A DNA stretch of 64,000 nt, taken from Telluria antibiotica (GTDB lineage: Bacteria; Pseudomonadota; Gammaproteobacteria; Burkholderiales; Burkholderiaceae_D). Numbering within the stretch: the stretch's first letter is position 1; each line of letters opens with the position of its first letter. Below, piece by piece: positions 18,790-28,319 of the stretch. The translations under genes were made by a program, and so were the position numbers. The notes below the pieces were generated by a model, which saw only the letters and a list, made by a program, of their open reading frames with translations, did no database searches and had not been told where the DNA came from. Where the stretch lies: positions 1 to 64,000 of the forward strand of contig NZ_JAAQOM010000005.1 of the NCBI RefSeq assembly GCF_011682055.1, given 5' to 3'.

Positions 18790-20007
18790 ATGTCTAATGC
18801 TGCTTCATCAACCCTCCCGCGCGGTGTCGGCCTCAATCCGAAACCGCTCGGCGTCTCCCTGCTGCTCATCCTCCTCGGCGCCTGGTACCTGGCGCAGACC
18901 GTCGATACGAAACACGCCGCGCTGTTCGTCGTCGGCGCGCTGCCGGGTCTCGCGCTGTATCACGCCGCGTTCGGCTTCACGTCCGCATGGAGGGTGTTCA
19001 TCGCCGACGGGCGCGGCGCCGGCCTGCGCGCGCAGATGATCATGCTCGCCGTCGGCGTCGCGTTGTTCTTTCCGGCACTGTCCGCAGGCACCTTGTTCGG
19101 CAATCCCGTCTCGGGCCTCGTGTCGCCCGCGGGCATGTCCGTCGTTGTCGGCGCGTTCCTGTTCGGCATCGGCATGCAGCTGGGCGGCGGTTGCGCGTCC
19201 GGCACGTTGTACACCGTGGGCGGCGGCAGCACGCGCATGATCGTCACGCTGGCCGCGTTCATCATCGGCTCCGTCGTCGCCACGGCGCACATGCCATTCT
19301 GGACGGCGCTGCCGCACCTGCAGCCCGTCTCGCTCGTGAAAACGCTGGGCTTGCTGCCCGCGCTGCTTCTGAACTGGGCCGTGTTCGCGCTGATCGCGGT
19401 GGTCACGGTCCTCGTCGAGAAACGCCGCCATGGACGGCTCGTCGCGCCCGAGCTGCGGCCCGCGCAGGCGTCGCCGTGGCTGCACGGCCCGTGGCCGCTG
19501 GTGGCGGGCGCCATTGCGCTCGTCGTGCTGAACTTCGCGACGCTCGCGCTGTCGGGCCGGCCGTGGGGCGTGACGTCCGCGTTCGCGCTGTGGGGCGCGA
19601 AGGCCGCGCAGCTCGTCGGCATCGACACGGCGAGCTGGACGTACTGGTCGACGAAGGCGAACGCCGCCGCGCTGGCCGCGCCCGTGTCGCACGACGTGAC
19701 GTCCGTGATGGACATCGGCATCGTGCTCGGCGCGATGCTGGCGGCCGCGCTCGCGGGCCGTTACGCGCCGCAGTGGCGGGTGCCGCTGCGTTCGCTCGTC
19801 GCGGCCGTCGTGGGCGGCCTGCTGCTCGGCTATGGCGCGCGCCTCGCGTACGGCTGCAATATCGGCGCCTACTTCAGCGGCATCGTGTCGGGCAGCCTGC
19901 ACGGCTGGCTGTGGCTCGTCGCCGCGTTCGCCGGCAACGTCATCGGTACGCGGCTGCGGCCGCTGTTCGGGCTCGAGGTCGAGCGGGTGAAGCCGAGCGG
20001 CTGCTGA
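18790..20007 (+). CDS. YeeE/YedE family sulfur transporter
   Basis: A 405-residue inner-membrane protein with about ten hydrophobic segments. Two conserved repeats typical of the family are seen: GGGCASGTLYTVGGGSTR (about residues 130-150) and YGCNIGAYFSGIVSGSLHGW near the end, each with the key Cys. Characterised members such as TsuA import thiosulfate through a line of cysteines. The family role is established; the actual substrate here is inferred. The gene stands alone, without a TusA-like or sulfurtransferase partner. Confidence 0.88.
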   Translation: MSNAASSTLPRGVGLNPKPLGVSLLLILLGAWYLAQTVDTKHAALFVVGALPGLALYHAAFGFTSAWRVFIADGRGAGLRAQMIMLAVGVALFFPALSAGTLFGNPVSGLVSPAGMSVVVGAFLFGIGMQLGGGCASGTLYTVGGGSTRMIVTLAAFIIGSVVATAHMPFWTALPHLQPVSLVKTLGLLPALLLNWAVFALIAVVTVLVEKRRHGRLVAPELRPAQASPWLHGPWPLVAGAIALVVLNFATLALSGRPWGVTSAFALWGAKAAQLVGIDTASWTYWSTKANAAALAAPVSHDVTSVMDIGIVLGAMLAAALAGRYAPQWRVPLRSLVAAVVGGLLLGYGARLAYGCNIGAYFSGIVSGSLHGWLWLVAAFAGNVIGTRLRPLFGLEVERVKPSGC

Positions 20008-20106
20008 GCCGTTTTACCTGTCAGTACGGGCCGTATGAAAAACAGCGGTCCGCTGCAAGCTTCGCCCGACAGGCCTACAATCGATCCTTTGCCGTCAGGA
20101 TCGAGC

Positions 20107-21492
20107 ATGCAGGCAACAGTCAATACAACACCTCTCGAACAGGACGGCCTCCCGGCCGGACCCCGCACCTGGGCCATCCTCGCCCTCGCGCTGGGCGTGG
20201 GCATGTCGGCCCTCGACACGGCCATCGCCAACACGGCGCTGCCCGCGATGGCGCAGCAATTGCACGCCTCGCCGGCCGACTCCGTGTGGATCGTGAATGC
20301 CTACCAGCTGGCGATGGTCGCCACGTTGCTGCCGATCGCGGCGCTGGGCGAGACCCTCGGCTACCGCCGCGTCTACGTGGCCGGCATGGCGTTGTTCACG
20401 CTCGCCTCGCTCGCGTGCGCGCTCGCGTGGTCGCTGCCGCTGCTCATCGTCGGACGACTGTTCCAGGGGCTCGGCGCCGCCGCCATCATGGGCGTCAACA
20501 CGGCGCTGCTGCGCGCCACGTATCCGGCCGCGCTGCAGGGACGCGGCTTCGGCACCAACGCGCTCGTCGTCGCGGTCGGCTTCGCGCTGGGGCCGAGCCT
20601 CGCGTCGATCATCCTCGCGGCGTCATCCTGGCAATGGCTGTTCGGCATTAACGTGGTGCCGGGCATCGTCGCTTTCTTCATGGCGCGCAAGGTCTTGCCG
20701 GACACGCGCCGTGCCAGCCACAAGGTCGACGTCGTCGCCGGCCTCTACAACGTGGTCGCGTTCTCGATGGCCGTGCTGGCGCTGGGCGACGCGGCGCACC
20801 GCGTGCCCTTGGCCACCTTGCTGCCCGAGGCGCTCGTCGCGCTCGTGTTCTTCGGCCTGCTGCTGCGCCGCGAACGGGGCCATCCGGCGCCGCTGTTGCC
20901 GGTGGATTTGTTCCGCCGGCCATTGTTCGCGCTGTCGACCATCACCGCCATCTGCACGTTCGCCGCGCAGGCACTGGCGTTCGTCGCGCTGCCGTTCTAC
21001 TTCGAGACGACGCTGGGCCGCTCTCCCGTCGAGACGGGCTTCCTGATGACGCCGTGGCCCGTGCTCGTCGGCGTGATGGCGCCCATCGCGGGCCGCCTGT
21101 CCGACCGGTACTCTCCGGGCCTGCTGGGCGGCATCGGCCTCGTGATCCTCGCGGCCGGCCTCGTCGCGATGATGACCTTGCCGGCGGACCCGTCGGCCCT
21201 CGCCATCGGCTGGCGCATGGCCGTGTGCGGCATCGGCTTCGGCTTCTTCCAGGCGCCCAACGTCAAGGCGATCATGGGCAGCGCGCCGGCCACGCGTGCG
21301 GGCAGCGCGAGCGGCATGGTCGCCACCGCGCGCCTGACGGGACAGGCGACGGGCGCCGCCCTGGTGGCGTTCTGCCTTACCATTTCCCATGTGCGCGGAC
21401 CGTGGCTCGCGCTCGGCATCGCGGCCGCGTTCTCGTTCGCGGCCAGCGTGGCGAGCTTTTCGCGCCTCGTCGTCGCGGCGCCGGCCGTGTGA
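20107..21492 (+). CDS. MFS transporter, DHA2 (EmrB/QacA-like) family
   Basis: A 461-residue drug/proton antiporter-type membrane protein. The frame is open from 20035, but the ATG at 20107 has AGGA upstream and precedes the first helix directly. The first helix shows SALDTAIANTALPAMAQ, the second VWIVNAYQLAMVATLLPIAALGETLGYRRV (motif A region), and GRLFQGLGAAAIMG follows. The C-terminal half has GRLSDRYSPG. Substrate is unknown; export of toxic organics is the family norm. Confidence 0.88.
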   Translation: MQATVNTTPLEQDGLPAGPRTWAILALALGVGMSALDTAIANTALPAMAQQLHASPADSVWIVNAYQLAMVATLLPIAALGETLGYRRVYVAGMALFTLASLACALAWSLPLLIVGRLFQGLGAAAIMGVNTALLRATYPAALQGRGFGTNALVVAVGFALGPSLASIILAASSWQWLFGINVVPGIVAFFMARKVLPDTRRASHKVDVVAGLYNVVAFSMAVLALGDAAHRVPLATLLPEALVALVFFGLLLRRERGHPAPLLPVDLFRRPLFALSTITAICTFAAQALAFVALPFYFETTLGRSPVETGFLMTPWPVLVGVMAPIAGRLSDRYSPGLLGGIGLVILAAGLVAMMTLPADPSALAIGWRMAVCGIGFGFFQAPNVKAIMGSAPATRAGSASGMVATARLTGQATGAALVAFCLTISHVRGPWLALGIAAAFSFAASVASFSRLVVAAPAV

Positions 21493-21524
21493 GCCGGATG
21501 CATCACACTTCAAGAAAGACCGAC

Positions 21525-22619
21525 ATGACACGACGTTTCAAGATCGCCGCCATCGCCGGCGACGGCATCGGCAAGGAAGTCCTGCCGGAGGGCTTGAAGG
21601 TATTGGCCGCCGCGGCCGAGCGCTTCAACCTGCACCTCGACTTCGCGCATTTTCCATGGGCCAGTTGCGACTGGTACATGCAGCACGGGGAGATGATGCC
21701 GCCCGACTGGAAGGAGCAGTTGGCCGACATGGACGCGATCTATTTCGGCGCCGTCGGCTGGCCCGCGCTCGTGCCGGACCACGTGTCGCTGTGGGGCTCG
21801 CTGCTGAAGTTCCGGCGCGAATTCGACCAGTACATCAACCTGCGTCCCGTGCGCCTGTTCGAAGGCGTGCCGTGCCCGCTGGCCGGCCGCAAGCCGGGCG
21901 ACATCGACTTCTTCGTCGTGCGCGAAAACACGGAAGGCGAGTACACGAACCTGGGCGGCGTGATGTTCCCCGGCACCGAGCGCGAAATGGTGATCCAGGA
22001 ATCCGTGTTCACGCGCCACGGTACCGACCGTGTGCTGCGCTATGCGTTCGAACTCGCGCACGCGCGCCGCCGCCGTCATCTCACCGTCGCGACGAAGTCG
22101 AACGGCATCGCCATCAGCATGCCGTGGTGGGACGGCCGCGCGGACGCGATCCACGCCGACTATCCGCAGGTCATCGTCGACAAGCAGCACATCGACATCC
22201 TGACCGCGCGCTTCGTGCTGCAGCCCGACCGCTTCGACGTCGTCGTCGCGTCGAACCTGTTCGGCGACATCCTGTCCGACCTCGGCCCCGCGTGCACGGG
22301 CACGATCGGCCTGGCGCCGTCGGGCAACCTGAACCCGGACCGCACGTTCCCGTCGCTGTTCGAGCCCGTGCACGGCTCCGCGCCGGACATCGCCGGCCAG
22401 GGCATCGCCAACCCCATCGCGATGATCTGGTCGGGCGCGATGATGCTCGCGTTCCTTGCGGCCGGCCCGAACCCGGACCCGCGCTGCGGCGAGGCGCACG
22501 ATGCCATCGTGGCCGCGATCGAGGCCGTGCTGCGCACGGGGCCACGCACGGCGGACCTGGGCGGCACGGCGACGACGGTCGAGGTCGGCGATGCCATCGC
22601 GGCGCGCGTGCGCGGCTGA
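21525..22619 (+). CDS. dmlA: D-malate dehydrogenase (decarboxylating) / tartrate dehydrogenase
   Basis: A 364-residue NAD-dependent beta-decarboxylating dehydrogenase of the isocitrate/isopropylmalate family. The long signatures WGSLLKFRREFDQY, INLRPVRLFEGVPCPLAG, VVRENTEGEYTNLGG and ASNLFGDILSDLGPACTGTI closely follow DmlA/TtuC. These enzymes oxidise and decarboxylate D-malate to pyruvate, and many also act on tartrate. IPMDH (LeuB) is unlikely given the FRREFDQY region. It follows the MFS gene by 32 bases; the transporter is not an obvious dicarboxylate carrier. Confidence 0.9.
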   Translation: MTRRFKIAAIAGDGIGKEVLPEGLKVLAAAAERFNLHLDFAHFPWASCDWYMQHGEMMPPDWKEQLADMDAIYFGAVGWPALVPDHVSLWGSLLKFRREFDQYINLRPVRLFEGVPCPLAGRKPGDIDFFVVRENTEGEYTNLGGVMFPGTEREMVIQESVFTRHGTDRVLRYAFELAHARRRRHLTVATKSNGIAISMPWWDGRADAIHADYPQVIVDKQHIDILTARFVLQPDRFDVVVASNLFGDILSDLGPACTGTIGLAPSGNLNPDRTFPSLFEPVHGSAPDIAGQGIANPIAMIWSGAMMLAFLAAGPNPDPRCGEAHDAIVAAIEAVLRTGPRTADLGGTATTVEVGDAIAARVRG

Positions 22620-22652
22620 GACAGCCCTTTAAACGGCGGCGTCCGCCTCGAT

Positions 22653-22997
22653 ATGCGGAGCATGGCGCGCCGTCCCGTTCCTCCCAATCCTCCCGAGCCG
22701 CCGCCCGCGGCCGACGGCCCGTGCCCGCTGTGCGGCCGGCCGCTCGGGACGGTCAACATCGACCGCCATCACCTCGTCCCGAAGTCGATGAAGGGCAGGG
22801 AGCAATTCCCCATCCACAAAATCTGTCACCGCAAGATCCACGCGACCTTTTCCGAACGTGAATTGCTGCGTGCGTATCACACGTGGGACGCGCTGCGGGA
22901 CGATGCCGATATCCGCGCGTTCATCGACTGGGTCGCGAAGAAGCCGCCGGGTTTTTATGCGCGAACTTTTACGTCGAATAAAAAGAAGAGCCGCTGA
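22653..22997 (+). CDS. Small HNH-motif protein
   Basis: A 114-residue protein with a Pro-rich N-terminus, then CPLCGRPLGTVNIDRHHLVPKS and HKICHRKIHATFSE. The CxxC and CHRKIH pairs can hold a structural zinc, and DRHHLVP plus the last His make an HNH nuclease core. Similar short proteins are widespread and often annotated HNH endonuclease; a role as a real nuclease is unproven. An ATG at 22662 is an alternative start. No cognate immunity or phage gene is nearby. Confidence 0.75.
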   Translation: MRSMARRPVPPNPPEPPPAADGPCPLCGRPLGTVNIDRHHLVPKSMKGREQFPIHKICHRKIHATFSERELLRAYHTWDALRDDADIRAFIDWVAKKPPGFYARTFTSNKKKSR

Positions 22998-23103
22998 CGG
23001 CCGGCAATTTTCGTCTCCGAGTTCTTCATTTTCATTCTTGACAACCCGTCGGTAGGCGGCCGATATTCGGCTTCCGCTATCCTATTCGACGAAAGGCTGT
23101 TCC

Positions 23104-25062
23104 ATGTCCTTCACCCGGCGTTCGCTGCTCAAAGCGACCCTCGCGGCGCTGCCGGCGCACTGTGCCGCCCGCGACCTCGGCCAACTTGCACCTCCAGTGT
23201 CGGGTACGGTTCCGCTAGATGGCGCCCGCGCTTTCCTGGCAAATCAGGTGCGCTTGCTGCCGGGCAGTCCGTTTTACGCACGGCAGGAACTGCATCGCAA
23301 CGGGGTGCTCGCGGCTTACGATCCCGAAAAATTGCTGTACCACTACCGCGCCTTGGCCAGGCTTCCGCAAAAAGAAGGCATCGAGAAGGGCTACGACGGC
23401 TGGGATAGCGAATTTATCCGTGGGCACATGGCAGGGCATTATTTGTCCGCCGCGTCGCGCATGGCGGCGGCGACGGGGAGCCTCCTGTTTCGCGACCGGG
23501 TGAACTACCTCGTGGGGGAGCTCGCCACATGCCAACGGACTCTGAATCTGGATGGCTACCTGGCCGCCTTTTCCACGGCCGCCTTTGACCAGATCGAGGG
23601 CAAGCCCGGGGCCGATGCCGGGGGCATCGGCGTGCCTTATTACACGATCCAGAAGATCATGTCGGGCCTCATCGACGCCTATACGTATGTCGGCAACAAG
23701 CAGGCACTCGACGTCGTCACGAGGATGGCCGACTACTTTGGGAAACGACTCGCGGCGCTGGATGCCGCGCAGATCGACAGGATGTTCCGCACGGACGGCA
23801 GCCGCAATCCGCAAAACGAGTTTGGCGCGATGAGTGACGCGCTGACGGAACTCTACAAGATCGACCACAATCCCCGGCACCTCGATACCGCCCGCATATT
23901 CCATCGCGCCTGGTTTGTCGGTCCGCTTGCCGACGGTGAGGACAAGCTGGGCGGTTTGCACGCCAATACGCACATCGCGCCAGCGGTGGGCTTGGCGAAC
24001 AGCGCGAACGTCGATGGCAATCCGGTGGAATTGCGGGCGTCCGAGAACTTCTGGCGGCTGGTCGTGCACCGGCATTCGTTCGCCAACGGCGGCAACGCAT
24101 TCAACGAATGGTTCGACAAACCCGGCGTGGAGGCCGGCCCGTCGATCCATGATCAGAAGATGCTGCCTCCGACCACCGCCGAAACCTGCAACACCCACAA
24201 CATGCTCAAGCTGACGGCCAGGCTGTTCGAGCGCAACCGCCGTGCGGAACTCGCCGACTACTACGAGCGTGCGTTGTACAACCACGTGCTGGCGTCGGTG
24301 GCACCCGATACCGGCGCGATGACTTACTTCACGCCGTTCCATGGCGATTTCCGCACCTACCTGAATGGCAGCTTTTGCTGCATGGGCACGGGTATCGAAA
24401 ACACGGCACGCTACAACGAAGGCGTCTACTTCCACAAGGCGGATGCGCTCTGGGTGAACCTGTACATCCCGTCCGAGCTCAGCTGGCGTGAAGCCGGGAT
24501 GGTGTTGCGGCAGCAAGGGGAGATCATGCGCGGCGAGCCGGTGCGCTTCACGGTCGTCAGACCTGGCCCCCACGCCGTCACGCTCCAATTGCGCATCCCC
24601 GCGTGGGTCGCCAAACCGGTGACGGTCAGGATCAACGACAAGCCACAACGCGTGGACGCGAAAGCCGGCAGCTATGTCTCGTTGAGGCGGCAATGGAAAG
24701 CGGGGGACGTGATCGACCTGACGCTTCCCGCGGGGCTGCGCCTCGAGCAAGCGCGGGACGACGCCTCGATGGTCTCGATATTCCATGGTCCCGTCTTGCT
24801 GGCCGGGGAACTTGGCAAGGACAAGATGCCCGCCAGCGACGTGGGCGACAAGGATGCCTACCTGAAGATCGCGGCGGTGCCGGTTCCCGATATCGTCAGC
24901 CCGTCCGGCAATCCCGCCGATTGGCTCGTTCCACTTCCCGGTGATCCGTCCGCGTTCACGATCAAGGGTGCCGGTCCGGCAACCGGCATCGTCGTCCGGC
25001 CGTTATTTGACCTGCACCACCAGCGCTATTCCGTGTATTGGCGCGTGCGCAAGGACACGTGA
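23104..25062 (+). CDS. GH127 family glycoside hydrolase (beta-L-arabinofuranosidase-like)
   Basis: A 652-residue protein formerly DUF1680. The N-terminus TRRSLLKATLAALPAH resembles a twin-arginine signal, suggesting export. The catalytic zinc-thiolate site of the family is visible: Glu360 and Cys362 in AETCNTHNML, and Cys425-Cys426 in FCCMGTGIEN, one of which acts as nucleophile in characterised enzymes. The alpha/alpha barrel is followed by beta-sandwich regions. Known members remove beta-L-arabinofuranose from plant glycans; the linkage used here is inference. Confidence 0.9.
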   Translation: MSFTRRSLLKATLAALPAHCAARDLGQLAPPVSGTVPLDGARAFLANQVRLLPGSPFYARQELHRNGVLAAYDPEKLLYHYRALARLPQKEGIEKGYDGWDSEFIRGHMAGHYLSAASRMAAATGSLLFRDRVNYLVGELATCQRTLNLDGYLAAFSTAAFDQIEGKPGADAGGIGVPYYTIQKIMSGLIDAYTYVGNKQALDVVTRMADYFGKRLAALDAAQIDRMFRTDGSRNPQNEFGAMSDALTELYKIDHNPRHLDTARIFHRAWFVGPLADGEDKLGGLHANTHIAPAVGLANSANVDGNPVELRASENFWRLVVHRHSFANGGNAFNEWFDKPGVEAGPSIHDQKMLPPTTAETCNTHNMLKLTARLFERNRRAELADYYERALYNHVLASVAPDTGAMTYFTPFHGDFRTYLNGSFCCMGTGIENTARYNEGVYFHKADALWVNLYIPSELSWREAGMVLRQQGEIMRGEPVRFTVVRPGPHAVTLQLRIPAWVAKPVTVRINDKPQRVDAKAGSYVSLRRQWKAGDVIDLTLPAGLRLEQARDDASMVSIFHGPVLLAGELGKDKMPASDVGDKDAYLKIAAVPVPDIVSPSGNPADWLVPLPGDPSAFTIKGAGPATGIVVRPLFDLHHQRYSVYWRVRKDT

Positions 25063-25110
25063 CCGTGCAGCCGCGATGATCCGCACTGGTCGGATAACGG
25101 AGCATGAGCC

Positions 25111-25449
25111 ATGAAAACAATCGTGCTTTGTCTGTCCTTATGGGTCCCATTCCATCCAGTCCTGGCAAATGAACGGCTTCCAGGCGATGTGCGGAACTTC
25201 ATCGACCAACGCGAGGGTTGCGATCACATGCGCGGCGAACTACCCGATCCGGTCGATAAACATCGCGCGCGCCGGCTGCAGCGCGAAACACAGACGCTGT
25301 GCAATGGAACTGATCAGAAACTGGCGCAGCTCAAGAAGAAGTACGCGAAAAATTCCTCGGTGATGCAGCGCCTCGACGCGTTCGAGCCTGCCATCAAGGA
25401 AGTCCGGAAACCCGCATTGTCCAACAGGGGAGGGCGGCACCCGCGCTAG
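25111..25449 (+). CDS. Small secreted protein of unknown function
   Basis: A 112-residue protein with a signal peptide (cut near VLANE) and a charged helical mature part containing two Cys, in REGCDHMRGE and QTLCNGTDQKL. DQKLAQLKKKYAKNSSVMQRLD suggests a coiled helix. I recognise no named family. It lies 48 bases behind the GH127 gene, but it also has its own leader. Confidence 0.65.
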   Translation: MKTIVLCLSLWVPFHPVLANERLPGDVRNFIDQREGCDHMRGELPDPVDKHRARRLQRETQTLCNGTDQKLAQLKKKYAKNSSVMQRLDAFEPAIKEVRKPALSNRGGRHPR

Positions 25450-25604
25450 CGGTACGGATCGTGTCACCAACGCCCGCGATATGAGATTGCCATCCCGTCG
25501 CACGCTTCAATCGGGCAACCTCACCGGCATGGTTGGTGTAAAATCAACCCTTACTATTTTGCAATTTTGGTTCTCTCTTCAATGCCGATCCCTGCTGCTT
25601 TGCA

Positions 25605-27230
25605 ATGAACCAGGAAGACCCCAGCGCCTGCTCGATTCTCCTGATCGATGACGAACCCTTTGCCGAGGACATCATTTCCCACGGCATGAAAGGGTGCGCG
25701 TCGTATGCGCTGCGGTATGCCCGCGATCCCGGCATGGCGGTCGCGCTGGCGAAGGAGATCGGTGCGACGGTCGTGCTCGTCGACCTGCGCATGCCCGAGA
25801 TCGACGGCTTCGAGGTCACGCGCCGCTTGCGCGCCGACAAGGACACGGAGCACATCCCCGTCATCCTGCTGTCGTCGGAGGAAGATCCCGAGATCAAGGC
25901 GAAGGCGTTCGCCGTCGGCGCCAACGATTACCTCGTCAAATGGCCCGATCCGCGCGAGCTCGTCGCACGCGTGCGCTACCACAGCGATGCGTGCATCGCC
26001 CGGCGCCAGCGCGATGCCGCATTCGTGTCGTTGCGCCACAGCCAGGAACAGCTCGCGGCCAGCCAGTCGGCGCTGCACCAGGCGCAGAAGATGGAAGCCA
26101 TCGGCCAGCTGACGGGCGGCGTCGCCCACGATTTCAACAACGTGCTGCAGATCATCGGCGGCAACCTGCAATTGCTGAAACTGGTCGGGAACCTGAACGA
26201 TGCGGGCAGGGCGCGCGTCGACATGGCGCTGGCCGGCGTCGAGAGGGGCGCCAAGCTGTCGTCGCACCTGCTCGCGTTCGCGCGCCGCCAGCCGCTGCAG
26301 GCCGTCGTGATCGATCCCGGCCACCTGCTGCGCGAGATGGACGACATGGTGCGCCGCGTGCTCGGCCCGCGCGCGCGCGTCGTGACCGAGATCGCGGCCG
26401 GCCTCGGCAGCACGCTCGTCGATCCGAGCCAGCTCAACAACGTGCTGCTGAACCTCGCCATCAATGCGCGCGACGCGATGTCCGGCGGCGGCACCTTGAC
26501 GATCCGCGCCGCCAACGTCGGGCCCGACGGCCCGTTGCCCACCGAGGTGCCCATCGGCCATTACGTGCTGATCGAAGTGGCGGACACGGGCAAGGGCATG
26601 GCGCAGGAAGTGCTGGAGCGCGCGTTCGAACCGTTCTTCACGACCAAGCCGACGGGGCAGGGGACCGGGCTCGGGCTGTCGATGGCCTATGGCTTCGTCA
26701 AGCAGTCCGGCGGCGAGATCGTCCTCAAGAGCGAGCCGGGCAAGGGCACCAGCGTGCGCATCTACCTGCCGCGCACCGAGGCAGAGGCCGTGCGCGCGGA
26801 ACACGTCGCGCCGGGGCCTCTGCTGGGCGGCATCGAGACCATCCTCGTCGTCGAGGACGAGGAAGACGTGCGCAGCACGACGTGCGGCATCCTGTCGGCG
26901 CTGGGCTACCGGGTGCTGGAAGCGCCGGACGCCGCGCGCGCCGTCGAGATCGTCGAGGGCGGCCAGCACATCGACCTCGTGTTCACGGACGTGATCATGC
27001 CGGGGGCCGTGAGCAGCCTGCAGCTGGGCGACGTCGTGCGGGAGTGGCTGCCGCAGGCGCAGATCCTGTACACGTCGGGCTATGCGGAAGGCGTGCTCGC
27101 GCACGAGGGGAAGCTGGAGGCGTCCGTGAACCTGTTGCAGAAGCCGTATCACCCGGATGCGCTCAGCGCGCGCATCCGGCACTTGTTGCGGCGGCGGCGT
27201 TCCGAGGCGGCCGCCAGCGTTACGCATTGA
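25605..27230 (+). CDS. Soluble hybrid kinase: REC-HisKA-HATPase-REC
   Basis: A 541-residue cytoplasmic protein. The N-terminal receiver (residues about 9-125) has Asp60 in VLVDLRMPEIDG, but its final lysine motif reads LVKWPDP. A short helix leads to HisKA with His175 in GGVAHDFNNVLQ, then an HATPase domain ending GTGLGLSMAYGFVKQSGG. A second receiver (about 410-530) has Asp462 in LVFTDVIMPG. It is thus a four-domain phosphorelay protein whose input is phosphorylation rather than a ligand. The kinase core is closely similar to that of the protein encoded at 33201. Confidence 0.88.
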   Translation: MNQEDPSACSILLIDDEPFAEDIISHGMKGCASYALRYARDPGMAVALAKEIGATVVLVDLRMPEIDGFEVTRRLRADKDTEHIPVILLSSEEDPEIKAKAFAVGANDYLVKWPDPRELVARVRYHSDACIARRQRDAAFVSLRHSQEQLAASQSALHQAQKMEAIGQLTGGVAHDFNNVLQIIGGNLQLLKLVGNLNDAGRARVDMALAGVERGAKLSSHLLAFARRQPLQAVVIDPGHLLREMDDMVRRVLGPRARVVTEIAAGLGSTLVDPSQLNNVLLNLAINARDAMSGGGTLTIRAANVGPDGPLPTEVPIGHYVLIEVADTGKGMAQEVLERAFEPFFTTKPTGQGTGLGLSMAYGFVKQSGGEIVLKSEPGKGTSVRIYLPRTEAEAVRAEHVAPGPLLGGIETILVVEDEEDVRSTTCGILSALGYRVLEAPDAARAVEIVEGGQHIDLVFTDVIMPGAVSSLQLGDVVREWLPQAQILYTSGYAEGVLAHEGKLEASVNLLQKPYHPDALSARIRHLLRRRRSEAAASVTH

Positions 27231-27266
27231 ATCCATCGGATGAACGCGTGCGTCACGTCTGCGCAC

Positions 27267-27761
27267 GGTGGGCACGGGGTGCCCACCCTACGTGGCTGAA
27301 TCCGCCGATCGCGCACGCGCCGCGTCTGCGCATGGTGGGCACGGGGTGCCCACCCTACGTGGCTGAATCCGCCGATCGCGCACGCGCCGCGTCTGCGCAT
27401 GGTGGGCACGGGGTGCCCACCGTACGTGGCTGAATCCGCCGATCGCGCACGCGCCGCGTCTGCGCATGGTGGGCACGGGGTGCCCACCCTACGTGGCTGA
27501 ATCCGCCGATCGCGCACGCGCCGCGTCTGCGCATGGTGGGCACGGGGTGCCCACCCTACGTGGCTGAATCCGCCGATCGCGCACGCGCCGCGTCTGCGCA
27601 CGGTGGGCACGGGGTGCCCACCCTACGTGGCTGAATCCGCCGATCGCGCACGCGCCGCGTCTGCGCACGGTGGGCACGGGGTGCCCACCGTACGTGGCTG
27701 AATCCGCCGATCGCGCACGTGCCGCGTCTGCGCATGGTGGGCACGGGGTGCCCACCCTACG
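27267..27761 (+). repeat. 67-bp tandem array carrying eight REP-like hairpins
   Basis: Seven full 67-bp periods plus a final hairpin, starting at 27267, 27334, 27401, 27468, 27535, 27602, 27669 and 27736. Each unit is the A-subtype hairpin plus a constant 41-base spacer beginning TGGCTGAATCCGCCG. Units differ by one or two bases (CCGTACG for CCCTACG in copies 3 and 7). The whole 611-base stretch between the hybrid kinase and the response regulator has no gene. Confidence 0.95.
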
Positions 27762-27776
27762 ACTATGTCAAGCAAT

Positions 27777-27802
27777 CGTAGGGTGGGCTCCCTGAGCCCA
27801 CC
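27777..27802 (-). repeat. REP-like hairpin, T subtype, reverse, closing the array
   Basis: On the reverse strand, stem GGTGGGCT/AGCCCACC with loop CAGGG. It faces the last A-type copy of the array across 15 bases and ends 40 bases before the response regulator stop codon. Confidence 0.85.
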
Positions 27803-27841
27803 GGACGCGTGCGTCGTGACAGCGCACGCGCTGTCGGTCCG

Positions 27842-28300
27842 TTATTTATTGGGCTTGATGTAGCGCTGCGACCCCGGCGGCGGTTCGTTCAGCACGGCCC
27901 AGAAGATGCCCAGGTCCGCGATCGCGCGCACGAATTCCGTGAAATCGACGGGCTTGACGACGTACGCGTTCACGCCCATTTCGTAGCTGCGTACCAGGTC
28001 CTGTTCTTCCCGCGACGAGGTGAGCATCACGACGGGCAGGGGCTTCAAGCCGTCGGTGGTGCGGATCTCGCGCAGCACTTCGAGGCCATCCACTTTCGGC
28101 AGTTTCAGGTCGAGCAGCACGACGGCCGGGTTGCCGGCAGGGCGCGCCGCGTAGTCGCCGCGGCGGTGCAGGTAGTCCAGCGCCTCGGCGCCATCGCGCA
28201 CGATGATGACCTGGTTGGCGAGCTGGCTCTTCGACAAAGCGATCAGCGTCAGCTCGAGATCGTTGGGGTTGTCTTCGACCAGCAGGATGGGCTTGAGCAT
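27842..28300 (-). CDS. Response regulator, single receiver domain (phytochrome partner type)
   Basis: A 152-residue stand-alone receiver. ILLVEDNPNDLEL holds the acidic pocket, Asp64 in VVLLDLKLPKVDG is the phosphorylation site, and YVVKPVDF carries the conserved Lys. The extended form with a loop between strands is typical of Rcp1-like partners of phytochrome kinases. It begins 19 bases after the phytochrome gene on the same strand, so the two are almost certainly cotranscribed. It has no output domain. Confidence 0.9.
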   Translation of the reverse strand: MLKPILLVEDNPNDLELTLIALSKSQLANQVIIVRDGAEALDYLHRRGDYAARPAGNPAVVLLDLKLPKVDGLEVLREIRTTDGLKPLPVVMLTSSREEQDLVRSYEMGVNAYVVKPVDFTEFVRAIADLGIFWAVLNEPPPGSQRYIKPNK

Positions 28301-28319
28301 GAGTATCTACGAATAACGG

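Noticed and set aside
27288-27755. Short ORFs with RVGTPCPP and DRRIQ repeats
   Set aside because: They are read-throughs of the 67-bp array; 67 is not a multiple of three, so the frame drifts between units.
27267-27802. CRISPR array
   Set aside because: The period is regular, but the spacer between hairpins is the same in every unit, and no cas genes are nearby.
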